Notes: a model not told the origin generated them from the letters alone. A DNA stretch of 6,726 bases from an uncultured Alphaproteobacteria bacterium (GCA_949542085.1 CATGXW010000042.1:1-6726), one strand, 5' to 3'; counted from the stretch's first letter, positions 1-6,425 are shown. Made by a program: numbers and translations.

Positions 1-1
1 T

Positions 2-115
2 AAATGCAGTGCGGTGGAATGTCCGGTGGAAGAAGCTTCCGCGGCTAACACGCGTGAGGAATTGGCCTTGTTGGAAGAGCTGCTGAAAAAACGGAAAGCT
101 GAAAAAGGAAAATAA
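2..115 (+). CDS. C-terminal fragment of an unidentified protein
   Basis: An open frame enters from the left edge and ends at the TAA at 113-115, giving the last 37 residues of a protein whose body lies outside the window. The tail starts with two cysteines four residues apart (KCSAVEC), then turns into a charged, probably helical segment rich in Glu, Leu and Lys (about residues 16-37 of the fragment). The stop codon shares its last A with the ATG of the next gene (TAATG), a typical sign of translational coupling within an operon. I do not recognise the family and the fragment is too short to assign a function. The frame itself is supported by the neat junction with the next gene. Confidence 0.6.
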   Translation, partial: KCSAVECPVEEASAANTREELALLEELLKKRKAEKGK

Positions 116-576
116 TGCAGTTTATTAAAAAATATTGGTTCGGACTGATAACCGGTATGATTGTTTTCATCTTTCTCGGGGTGTTCATTCTCGTTTTGTT
201 GTCTCCTCGGCAGGATGCGCAAAGACGAGGGTTTATCCCCTGTACGGAGGCCATGGCTGAACACTTGTCCGGTTGTCGGGATGATGGCGGTATCGGCTGT
301 ATGCTAGGGGGAATTCTCCAAAACAGCTGGTGTGAGTTGAAAGTCATCGGCAAAGGAATAAAGCTTTGGGTGTCGGGACAACAATCCGCGCCATGGAGCA
401 ATTATATCTTTGTTCCTGAAATACCTCAGGTTGATGAAGATTTTGACGAAGAAGCAAGACGGGAACATCTCAAAAATAATCCGGACTTTGTTACGGAAAT
501 GCAAGAATTGAAAAAATTAAACGAGGAATTGGAAAATGAGCAACAAGAAATCTCCGCAGACGAACAACCTCAATAA
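115..576 (+). CDS. Small single-span membrane protein, function unknown
   Basis: The product is 153 residues. A short positively charged start (MQFIKKYW) is followed by one strongly hydrophobic helix at about residues 8-30, then a hydrophilic domain, so the predicted form is an N-terminally anchored protein with most of its mass outside the cytoplasm. That domain contains four cysteines (43, 54, 62, 73) that could form two disulfides in the periplasm. The C-terminus is acidic and probably coiled-coil (about 126-147, repeated ELKKLNEELE-like pattern). The start is supported by AAGGAA at 105-110, four bases before the ATG, and by the one-base overlap with the upstream stop. Its last 13 codons overlap the peptidase gene by 41 bases. 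I do not recognise a family. The operon position suggests expression with the peptidase but says little about function. Confidence 0.7.
   Translation: MQFIKKYWFGLITGMIVFIFLGVFILVLLSPRQDAQRRGFIPCTEAMAEHLSGCRDDGGIGCMLGGILQNSWCELKVIGKGIKLWVSGQQSAPWSNYIFVPEIPQVDEDFDEEARREHLKNNPDFVTEMQELKKLNEELENEQQEISADEQPQ
523..527 (+). promoter_or_regulatory. Ribosome binding site of the peptidase gene, inside the upstream gene
   Basis: GAGGA lies eight bases before the ATG at 536 and within the coding region of the preceding membrane protein. It settles the peptidase start: the conserved N-terminal PAWDLSDLY segment begins only 14 residues after this ATG, and the next in-frame Met is not until residue 87. The arrangement implies that ribosomes translating the upstream gene pass over this site. 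Confidence 0.6.
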
Positions 577-2353
577 TCTTCCCGCTTGGGATTTGAGCGA
601 TTTATATAATGGCAGCGACGACCCTCAGGTTCAAAAAGATTTGGAGAAATACAAACGCCTGAATAAAAAACTGGCATCCGACTGCAAAGGTAAAATTAAG
701 GACATTTCTCCGGCTGAGTTTTATAAAGCTCTTAATACTGTTGAGGAAACGTCCATTCTTGGCAGTAAATTAGGCGTTTTTGCCTATTTGAATATGGTGA
801 CGCGGATGAAAGACACCAAGGCAGTGGCTTTCTACCAGCAGGTTGAAGAAAAAATGACCGAATATTCCAAGCCGGCTATTTTCTTCACACTCGAAATCAA
901 TCAGTTGTCGGCGGAGAAGTTTAAGGAATTGTTGGCCGATAAACAAGTTGCGAAATATAAACCGTTCTTGGAACGCGTCCGTCGTTTTAAGGATTATGAA
1001 TTGTCTGAATCGGTTGAGGAAATTTTTCATGACAAATCGGTAACTTCCGGTGGCGCATGGGTTCGTTTATACGATGAACATTCCGCCGCTTTGGTTTATA
1101 CCGTTGACGGCAAAGAGTACAATGATGCCGAAATTTCCAAGTTATTACAGGATAAAGATCCGACAATCCGTGAAAAGGCCGGAAAAGAGCTTAATCGTGT
1201 CAGCAAAGAAAACGCCAAGCTGTTTACCTTTATCTATAATATGATTATTAAAGATAAAGCCATCAGCGACAATCATCGCGGTTATAAAATGCCCGTCTCG
1301 GCGCGCAATCTGGACAATCAGGTTGATGACAAAGCCCTCAAAGCTCTGACGGATGCCGTTCGCGGACAATATAAAAATATTGCCGAGCGGTTTTATAAAT
1401 TAAAAGCCAAATGGCTGGGTGTCAAAAAAATCCAATATTGGGACAGAAACGCGCCGCTGCCGTTTTCTGAAGATAAGCTATACAGTTGGGACGAAAGCGT
1501 GCAAACGGTTTTGGACGCTTATCAGAGATTTTCGCCCAAACTCAGAAAATTGGCCGACCCGTTTTTTAATCCGGAACACTCTTGGATTGATGTTCCGCCC
1601 AGAGACGGTAAGCGGAGCGGAGCTTTTGCCATGCCGATGCCGAAAAAGTTTCATCCGTATTTGATGTTGAATTTTATTGGCAAACAAAATGATGTTTTGA
1701 CCTTGGCGCACGAACTCGGGCATGGATGCCATATGCGTCTGAGTATTGAGCAAGGCGAGTTGAACGATGATACTCCGTTGACACTGGCTGAAGTGGCTTC
1801 GGTATTTGGTGAAATGATAACATTCCAATCATTATTGGCAAAATTGGATGATGACAAGGCTAAATTATGTCTCATTGCTTCCAAGGTTAATGATATGATT
1901 AACACCGCCATTCGTCAGATTGCGTTTCATTTCTTTGAAACCAGATGTCATGAAGAACGTAAGAACGGGGAACTGTCTTCTGAACGTTTTGAAGAGATTT
2001 GGCTTGAGGAAATGCGAGACAGTTTGGGCAAGTATGTGACGGTTGATGATGACAGCCGTTCTATATGGCCGATTGTCAGTCATTTTTTCCATAGTCCGTT
2101 TTATGTTTATGCTTATTCGTTTGCCGATTGTCTGGTCAATTCGTTGTATCAGGTTTATCAGGAAGGCAGCGTCAAAGACTTTGAGGACAAGTATTTGCAA
2201 ATGTTGTCCAGAACCGGTGTCGAACGCTATGATCGTTTGTTAAAACCGTTTGGTCTGGATGCCAAAAGTCCGGAGTTCTGGAACAAGGGATTAAGCCTTA
2301 TTTCTCATTATATTGATGAGTTGGAGCGCTTGGATAAAAAGTTAAAGCTGTAA
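536..2353 (+). CDS. pepF: Oligoendopeptidase F, M3 family zinc metallopeptidase
   Basis: A 605-residue protein, the usual length for the bacterial PepF branch of peptidase family M3. These are cytosolic zinc enzymes that cut short peptides, typically in peptide turnover or in clearing signal-peptide remnants; no signal peptide or membrane span is visible. The N-terminus has the typical PAWDLSDLY start (residues 15-23), followed by a long helical oligopeptidase F N-terminal domain. The catalytic site is HELGH at 392-396 (two zinc-binding His and the catalytic Glu), with the third zinc ligand expected at Glu419 in LAEVASVFGE. The C-terminal substrate-binding motif HFFHSPFYVYAY is present at 516-527, including the Tyr residues at 523 and 527 expected in this family. 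All key residues are intact. The gene overlaps its upstream neighbour by 41 bases and ends directly on a terminator hairpin. Confidence 0.96.
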   Translation: MSNKKSPQTNNLNNLPAWDLSDLYNGSDDPQVQKDLEKYKRLNKKLASDCKGKIKDISPAEFYKALNTVEETSILGSKLGVFAYLNMVTRMKDTKAVAFYQQVEEKMTEYSKPAIFFTLEINQLSAEKFKELLADKQVAKYKPFLERVRRFKDYELSESVEEIFHDKSVTSGGAWVRLYDEHSAALVYTVDGKEYNDAEISKLLQDKDPTIREKAGKELNRVSKENAKLFTFIYNMIIKDKAISDNHRGYKMPVSARNLDNQVDDKALKALTDAVRGQYKNIAERFYKLKAKWLGVKKIQYWDRNAPLPFSEDKLYSWDESVQTVLDAYQRFSPKLRKLADPFFNPEHSWIDVPPRDGKRSGAFAMPMPKKFHPYLMLNFIGKQNDVLTLAHELGHGCHMRLSIEQGELNDDTPLTLAEVASVFGEMITFQSLLAKLDDDKAKLCLIASKVNDMINTAIRQIAFHFFETRCHEERKNGELSSERFEEIWLEEMRDSLGKYVTVDDDSRSIWPIVSHFFHSPFYVYAYSFADCLVNSLYQVYQEGSVKDFEDKYLQMLSRTGVERYDRLLKPFGLDAKSPEFWNKGLSLISHYIDELERLDKKLKL

Positions 2354-3182
2354 AAAAATCCCCCGAATAAAAACGGGGGATTTTTTTATTCTGAATTTTT
2401 GTTTTGGCTTTTGAATTTTTAGTCGTGGCTTCCTTTGCTGCTTCCAAATAACCGGCCGATTTTTCCGGTGTTCCGATATAGGCCAATGAATAATGCGTGA
2501 CTTTAAAACCAAACGGGTTGTTTTGCCAATAGTCTGTTTTTTCTTCGGGGATTGTTTCATATTTAATCCGCAAATAGGCTCTCCAGATTAAAACATAAGG
2601 CTTTTCTTGAGAGGCAAGCGTGATGATTGAACGAAATTGTGTTTCCCACAAGGATTGCGTCAGTGGGCGTATCCAATCAATCTCGATTTTTCGTTTCATT
2701 CCTTTGATGATAAAATCGTTGATTTGAGTAAATGTCGCTTTTTTCTTAAAATCGCCGAAAACGGTAAAGGAAGACAGCCAATATAATTTGGAGTTATCGC
2801 TCCATGTTTCATAGAGTTTCGCCTGAGATTCCGGGATTTCATGACGAAGTTTCAAGAATTGTTCAATATGCTGTTCGGTAACAAGGTCCTGCACGCCAAT
2901 CGACTGTTCAATCGACGCAATCCTTTCCAGTTTGTAGGTATAGGGATTTGTGCGGTAAAGGCGCGGAGAGGAGCCTCTTTGCGGCAGCAGCAAAAAAATA
3001 GTGGCCGCCAGAGCCATGGTCAGACTGATGCTGACGGCAGAAAGAATAACAAGGATTCTGGATGTCCATAAATAGCGTCGTTCCGGCATGGCAGAAATGT
3101 CGACAGCTTCGGGAAAAAGCCCGAGTTTGTCAGGGCTTTTCTTTTCCCGATAGCGGAAGAGTGTGTCGAATATTCCGAGCAT
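2298..3182 (-). CDS. VirB8-like inner-membrane protein, second copy, with anomalous C-terminus
   Basis: The frame encodes 294 residues. A cytoplasmic N-terminus of about 40 residues contains AMPERRYLWTSR (31-42). One membrane span follows (about 43-66), then a periplasmic domain with the VirB8/TraE-family signature NPFGF at 222-226 in the setting NPFGFKVTHYSLAY. In type IV secretion systems VirB8 is an inner-membrane assembly factor whose periplasmic NTF2-like domain contacts other channel components. The start has AAAGGA six bases upstream and lies 14 bases after the stop of its paralogue, so the two form an operon. The last ~30 residues, from IPRFYSG on, are encoded by the terminator hairpin and by the antisense of the peptidase 3' end, and have no counterpart in the 259-residue paralogue. 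One extra A in the homopolymer at 2396-2400 would instead give a stop at 2386-2388 and a 265-residue protein. I treat the extension as doubtful and the family call as good. Confidence 0.8.
   Translation of the reverse strand: MLGIFDTLFRYREKKSPDKLGLFPEAVDISAMPERRYLWTSRILVILSAVSISLTMALAATIFLLLPQRGSSPRLYRTNPYTYKLERIASIEQSIGVQDLVTEQHIEQFLKLRHEIPESQAKLYETWSDNSKLYWLSSFTVFGDFKKKATFTQINDFIIKGMKRKIEIDWIRPLTQSLWETQFRSIITLASQEKPYVLIWRAYLRIKYETIPEEKTDYWQNNPFGFKVTHYSLAYIGTPEKSAGYLEAAKEATTKNSKAKTKIQNKKIPRFYSGDFFTALTFYPSAPTHQYNEK
2352..2387. terminator. Bidirectional intrinsic terminator between convergent genes
   Basis: A perfect 14-bp inverted repeat: AAAAAAATCCCCCG at 2352-2365 pairs with CGGGGGATTTTTTT at 2374-2387, with an eight-base loop (AATAAAAA). 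The G/C core is flanked by A7 on the left and T7 on the right, so it gives a U-tract in either direction. It begins on the stop codon of the peptidase gene on the plus strand. On the minus strand it lies inside the open frame of the second VirB8-like gene, which has no in-frame stop before it. Confidence 0.92.
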
Positions 3183-3196
3183 GCAAAATCCTTTGC

Positions 3197-3976
3197 TTAA
3201 TAAGCGTAATTCTGGTTACGGACATCGCGAGCCGTGTTGAGATAGCTCTCCGGTTCATCGGGTGTGCCGACATAAGACAAAGAATAGTTCAAAACCATAA
3301 AACCGAAAGGATTCATCTCGCGTTGACGCCTGTTGGCAAAATTGATTGTGGTGAACGCAATGCGCAAATAAGCGCGCCAGATATTGATAATCGGAGTTCT
3401 TTCTCCGGGGTAATAATCCATTGTGATAAATTGCGCGTGCCAAAGTCCTTTAGCCATCGGGCGAACCCATTCGATATCCACCAAGCGAACCATGCCGCTC
3501 ATGCGAAATTGAGCGATATTGTTTTGAACATCATTGGTAGCAAAGTTTGAAAAAACGGAACGTCCGGACAACCAATACAGCTTGGCGCCGGGGGACCATC
3601 TGGCCATAAGTTCGTCATAGTCGTTGCTGATAACGTGGCGCAGGTTGATATATTCCTCGATGTATTCTTCCGCAATCAAATCCATGACCGAGATTCTTCT
3701 TTCCGCCACATCGGTCAATTCGAGTTGGCTGAAATAGTTGTTTGTTCGCAGGAGCATCGGGTAAGCCTGCCGTTGCGGCAATAGGACATAAATGGCGCTG
3801 GCCAGCATCATGCTGATACTGATACTGATGCAGGAAAAAATAACTAAAAAGCGCGATGTCCATAAATAGCGTCGTTCCGGCATGGCGTTGGTGTGAACTT
3901 TTTCCGGATAAAACCCCAATTTGTCAGGGGTTGCTTTCTCTTTATACTTAAAAATAGTTTGAAAAATATCGAACAT
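3197..3976 (-). CDS. VirB8-like inner-membrane protein, first copy
   Basis: A 259-residue protein with the same architecture as the following gene: cytoplasmic segment 1-42 (PDKLGFYPE, then AMPERRYLWTSR), one membrane span at about 43-66, and a periplasmic domain to the end. The domain contains LYWLSGRSVF (133-142), IWRAYLRIAF (199-208) and the VirB8-family NPFGF motif at 222-226. VirB8 proteins nucleate or stabilise the inner-membrane part of type IV secretion channels. This one is first in a two-gene minus-strand operon. GAGG lies four bases before the ATG, with AGGA a few bases further upstream as an alternative. No VirB4, VirB6, VirB9, VirB10 or VirB11 is in the window, so whether it serves a full secretion system cannot be judged here. 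Family membership rests on motif and topology, not on a profile search. Confidence 0.82.
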   Translation of the reverse strand: MFDIFQTIFKYKEKATPDKLGFYPEKVHTNAMPERRYLWTSRFLVIFSCISISISMMLASAIYVLLPQRQAYPMLLRTNNYFSQLELTDVAERRISVMDLIAEEYIEEYINLRHVISNDYDELMARWSPGAKLYWLSGRSVFSNFATNDVQNNIAQFRMSGMVRLVDIEWVRPMAKGLWHAQFITMDYYPGERTPIINIWRAYLRIAFTTINFANRRQREMNPFGFMVLNYSLSYVGTPDEPESYLNTARDVRNQNYAY

Positions 3977-4105
3977 TGCGCCTCGTTTCCTGCCTTTCTA
4001 AACTTATTTTATACATAAAAGTTGAATAAAAGCAAATAAATACTGTTAATATACAAAATATTGCTATAACTTGAAAACAGAATACGTGTTCTTAAGGATA
4101 TAGCT
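3977..4105. promoter_or_regulatory. Divergent promoter region between VirB8-like operon and TolC-like gene
   Basis: A 129-base AT-rich spacer separates two divergent starts. Toward the right, TATAAC at 4065-4070 is a plausible -10 about 36 bases before the ATG at 4106; the -35 is weak (CTGTTA at 4043-4048, 16-bp spacing). Toward the left, TATAAA (reverse complement of 4008-4013) with TTGCTT (reverse complement of 4030-4035, 16-bp spacing) is a plausible pair. AAGGA at 4094-4098, seven bases before the ATG, is a good ribosome binding site for the rightward gene. I see no clear operator palindrome. The promoter assignments are by eye and approximate. Confidence 0.4.
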
Positions 4106-6004
4106 ATGAAAAAAATCTTGGCATCTCTTTTAATCGGTGCTGTTTTAACGGCATCCTGCTCAACAGGGAGCGATGACTATAACAATCCTGCTGTTCCGGC
4201 GCCCGCATCCTATACGGATTGGGACCGGGCCATTCGTGTGGATGTTGATATGCAGACAATGTATGCGTCGTCTGCGCGCAAAATCGAAAAGCCCATTGAT
4301 ATGTATATGGCCATGGCGCTGGCGCTCAAATATAATTATACGCGCCGTTTGGTCAGCTATCAGCAAAGCTTGGTTGAAGTTGGACGTTCACCGGCTAATC
4401 GTCTGCCGGAAATATTCTCTTCCGCCGGTTATGTTAATACGGATAATCACACAGCGATGGACAGCGAGCTGAAACTGGCATGGAACATTCTTGATGTCGG
4501 AACGGTTTACTACCAAACGCAGGATCCGCAATATAAAGCCGGTGTGGCCTTTGAACAGAGCCGGAAGGTTATTCATAACCTGTTGCAAGAAACGCGGGTT
4601 TTGTATTGGAAAGCTCTGACCGCTCAGAAGATTCTGCCGACAGTTGATGAGATGATTGAATACATGACGCTGGAAGTTGATGAAATCAACGCCCGTTCAC
4701 AGGAATTGGCGCAGGCGGGAAGAAATCTGTCAATGCCTGATTTGGTCAAGAAAAGAAAGTATATGGAAGCGGTCAAAAAATTGTCTTCATTGAAACGCGA
4801 TATGGAAACCTCCGAAGTGCGGTTGGCAAGTTTAATGGGCTTCCACCCGTCAACGGAATATCGTTTGGTCGGTAAGGAATATGGCAATTTTGAGCTTCCT
4901 GAAATCAAAAGTTCGTTGAGTGAAATGGAGTGGATTGCTTTGACTAACCGTCCTGAATTGCGTGTGCGGGACATGGTGACCAATGTTGAGGAAATCAAGA
5001 CGTCGTTCCGTGAGTTCAAAGATCCGGGGGAAGCCAAATATAAGAACGATCCTTCTTATTATAATCGCAAATGGGCGAAACGGGCCAAACAAATCGGTAT
5101 GAGTGCTTTTGAGAATATCGGCAATCCGACGGAGAGCGAATTGGAAAATTTGCGTCGTCAACGGATGACAACGTTGGTGTTGACGCAGGTTTATGTGTCA
5201 TGGGCTCGTTATATGTCTGCGGTTGAAGATTATCAAATCAGCCATGAACTTGCCAATGTTTCGGAGGATATTGCCGAAGACACGACCATGCAAGACGGCA
5301 GTCGGGCCGAGCAGAGCCAGTTGGAATCCTCTCGGGCGATTGAAGATGAGGTTAAGGCAATGTTGGCTTATGTCGATGTTCAGGATGCTTTGGGCAATCT
5401 GTATTCCGCAATGGGAATGGATGCGATTCCATACTATATGTTGAATGAGAAGCCGTCTAAAATTGCTGTTTATCTGCGTGGAGTGCTTGAAAAATGGCGC
5501 AAAGGCGAATTTTTGCCTGACAATCGTCCTTATTTGTTGGATGTTCCGGTTAAACGCCCGCCGGTTAATCTGTCTTCTCAAAAGCTGATGCCGGATGTTG
5601 AGGTTGAAAGCGGTCAACAGATTAGCGTTCAAATTCCGCAAGAAGTCTTCAATAAAATGGACTTTAACGGCAAGGTTATTGTCAAAGCCGGCTTGATTGA
5701 TGACAGTCCGCTGCCGGATTGGCTGAATTTTGACGAGGCGAGCAGAACGTTTACGGGAACCGCGATGCCGGGCAACGTCGGCGCTTATAACATAAAGGTC
5801 TACATTGCCGATGAAAGCGGGGCAACGGGATATATCACCTTTAAGATTTTAATTAAGGATGTTTATGTGCCGTCGATTCGCGTTACGGGGCTGACGCCGG
5901 GACGCAAAGCTACGGTTCTCAAGCGTTGTGTCGGTCCCCAATGTACGGATGAGTATATCGAATCCACGGTTTTGGGGGAGGATGTTATCAAGCGTCCGAA
6001 CTAA
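4106..6004 (+). CDS. TolC-family outer-membrane lipoprotein with C-terminal Ig/cadherin-like domain
   Basis: A 632-residue protein. The signal peptide ends in a lipobox-like LTASC with the lipidated Cys at 18, so it should be a lipoprotein. Residues about 65-440 resemble the TolC/outer-membrane efflux family: MAMALALKYNYTRRLVSYQQ (68-87) matches the first repeat start, NILDVGTVYYQ (127-137) takes the place of the usual strand-end 'LFDGG' motif, and long helices follow (about 140-245). A second helical repeat covers 270-440 (NRPELRVRDM at 281-290; LRRQRMTTLVLTQVYVSWARY at 349-369). Such proteins form trimeric channels across the outer membrane and periplasm. Two things are odd. The second beta-hairpin seems replaced by a charged segment (300-350). 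There is also an added tail: at about 495-585 an Ig/cadherin-like fold typified by LPDWLNFDEASRTFTGTAMPGNVGAY, then a short end with two Cys (608, 613). It is divergent from the VirB8-like operon and followed by its own terminator, so it is probably transcribed alone. Confidence 0.82.
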   Translation: MKKILASLLIGAVLTASCSTGSDDYNNPAVPAPASYTDWDRAIRVDVDMQTMYASSARKIEKPIDMYMAMALALKYNYTRRLVSYQQSLVEVGRSPANRLPEIFSSAGYVNTDNHTAMDSELKLAWNILDVGTVYYQTQDPQYKAGVAFEQSRKVIHNLLQETRVLYWKALTAQKILPTVDEMIEYMTLEVDEINARSQELAQAGRNLSMPDLVKKRKYMEAVKKLSSLKRDMETSEVRLASLMGFHPSTEYRLVGKEYGNFELPEIKSSLSEMEWIALTNRPELRVRDMVTNVEEIKTSFREFKDPGEAKYKNDPSYYNRKWAKRAKQIGMSAFENIGNPTESELENLRRQRMTTLVLTQVYVSWARYMSAVEDYQISHELANVSEDIAEDTTMQDGSRAEQSQLESSRAIEDEVKAMLAYVDVQDALGNLYSAMGMDAIPYYMLNEKPSKIAVYLRGVLEKWRKGEFLPDNRPYLLDVPVKRPPVNLSSQKLMPDVEVESGQQISVQIPQEVFNKMDFNGKVIVKAGLIDDSPLPDWLNFDEASRTFTGTAMPGNVGAYNIKVYIADESGATGYITFKILIKDVYVPSIRVTGLTPGRKATVLKRCVGPQCTDEYIESTVLGEDVIKRPN

Positions 6005-6024
6005 AAAACGATTCGCTGATTAAA

Positions 6025-6058
6025 AAGAAGGATTCTCGGATTCGGGAATCCTTTTTTT
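6025..6058 (+). terminator. Intrinsic terminator of the TolC-like gene
   Basis: An 11-bp stem (6028-6038 with 6043-6053, AAGGATTCTCG against CGGGAATCCTT, one T-G wobble), a four-base GATT loop and a T7 run at 6052-6058. A-T pairing with upstream As can extend the stem. It starts about 20 bases after the stop codon at 6002-6004, the classic position. Confidence 0.9.
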
Positions 6059-6082
6059 ATGCGATCTTGGTTTTAAATGCCT

Positions 6083-6113
6083 CGGAGTCTGACACTCAAA
6101 AGTGCAGATTCTG
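6083..6113. repeat. REP-like imperfect hairpin
   Basis: Bases 6083-6096 fold on 6101-6113 into a 13-bp stem with one bulged A (6092), two G-T wobbles and a CAAA loop, followed by a C5 run at 6115-6119. No U-tract follows, so it is not a terminator, and a separate good terminator lies just upstream. A bulged imperfect palindrome between genes with a short G/C flank is the general form of repetitive extragenic palindromes. Only one copy is in the window, so repetition is not shown here. Confidence 0.4.
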
Positions 6114-6317
6114 TCCCCCAAATTTGAGACATATTTTTGGGAATCAAAGTTCTTAACAAATTTATCTACAGGCAAAAATTTTTTTATGATTGATTTATAA
6201 GAGGATAGGGGGACGCCTCTTTAAAAGCCCTTTTTTTTGTGTTGAGAAGCCCCTTTATTTATCCCAAAATACAAAGCGTGGTCAGCGCAAGCAAGAACAC
6301 CTTTTAAAAACTGTGGA
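6114..6317. other. Gene-free stretch of unclear content
   Basis: I see no credible gene in these 204 bases. The short open frames here have no recognisable protein features and no convincing ribosome binding site. The stretch holds a T-run at 6179-6185, a short hairpin AAGAGG/CCTCTT (6199-6204 with 6216-6221, 11-base loop) and a T8 run at 6231-6238 that follows GCCC. These could belong to a small RNA or a decayed mobile element, but nothing is decisive. Confidence 0.4.
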
Positions 6318-6333
6318 ATACAATATATGGGAT
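6318..6333 (+). promoter_or_regulatory. NrdR box 1 (upstream, weaker)
   Basis: ATACAATATATGGGAT matches the left half and core (CWATATAT) of the NrdR-box consensus, with a poorer right half. NrdR is a Zn/ATP-cone repressor of ribonucleotide reductase genes that binds paired boxes. This box lies exactly 31 bp upstream of the second, the three-helical-turn spacing typical of NrdR pairs, and the gene that follows is a ribonucleotide reductase. Confidence 0.78.
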
Positions 6334-6334
6334 G

Positions 6335-6371
6335 TTTACATTTTTTTAATACTATATATTGTACATATAGT
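6335..6371 (+). promoter_or_regulatory. Probable promoter of the ribonucleotide reductase gene
   Basis: TTTACA at 6335-6340 differs from the -35 consensus at one base and sits between the two NrdR boxes; TATTGT at 6357-6362 is a -10 candidate at 16-bp spacing. TATAGT at 6366-6371 is a closer -10 match, but only a poor -35 lies at the right distance. In either case the promoter overlaps NrdR box 2, consistent with repression. The choice between the two is uncertain. Confidence 0.45.
6349..6364 (+). promoter_or_regulatory. NrdR box 2 (downstream, strong)
   Basis: ATACTATATATTGTAC fits the NrdR consensus core (CWATATATWG) without mismatch and is nearly palindromic. It lies about 60 bases before the start codon at 6426 and overlaps the likely promoter, so NrdR binding there would block RNA polymerase when dATP is plentiful. 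Confidence 0.85.
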
Positions 6372-6425
6372 GTCAGAAACGGCAACTGAGAAAAACGCAA
6401 TAATTTTAAGGAAAGCAAAATAAAA

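Noticed and set aside
45..401. Minus-strand 118-codon open frame at the left end
   Set aside because: It is antisense to the small membrane-protein gene, which has a better start, a ribosome binding site and operon context.
6117..6141. CCCAAA/TTTGGG inverted repeat as an operator
   Set aside because: Only six base pairs around a 13-base spacer, with no gene close enough to be controlled from there.
6199..6238. Hairpin plus T8 run as a further terminator
   Set aside because: The AAGAGG/CCTCTT stem is separated from the T-run by nine bases, and the alternative AGGG/CCCT stem has only four pairs around a 17-base loop.
6376..6392. GGCAACTGAG as a possible B12-box of a cobalamin riboswitch before the reductase gene
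   Set aside because: The match to the B12 box is poor, and there is no room or structure for the large riboswitch fold between the promoter and the start codon.
6190..6423. Plus-strand 77-codon open frame before the ribonucleotide reductase gene
   Set aside because: It runs through both NrdR boxes and the likely promoter, has no good ribosome binding site, and its sequence shows no domain-like pattern.
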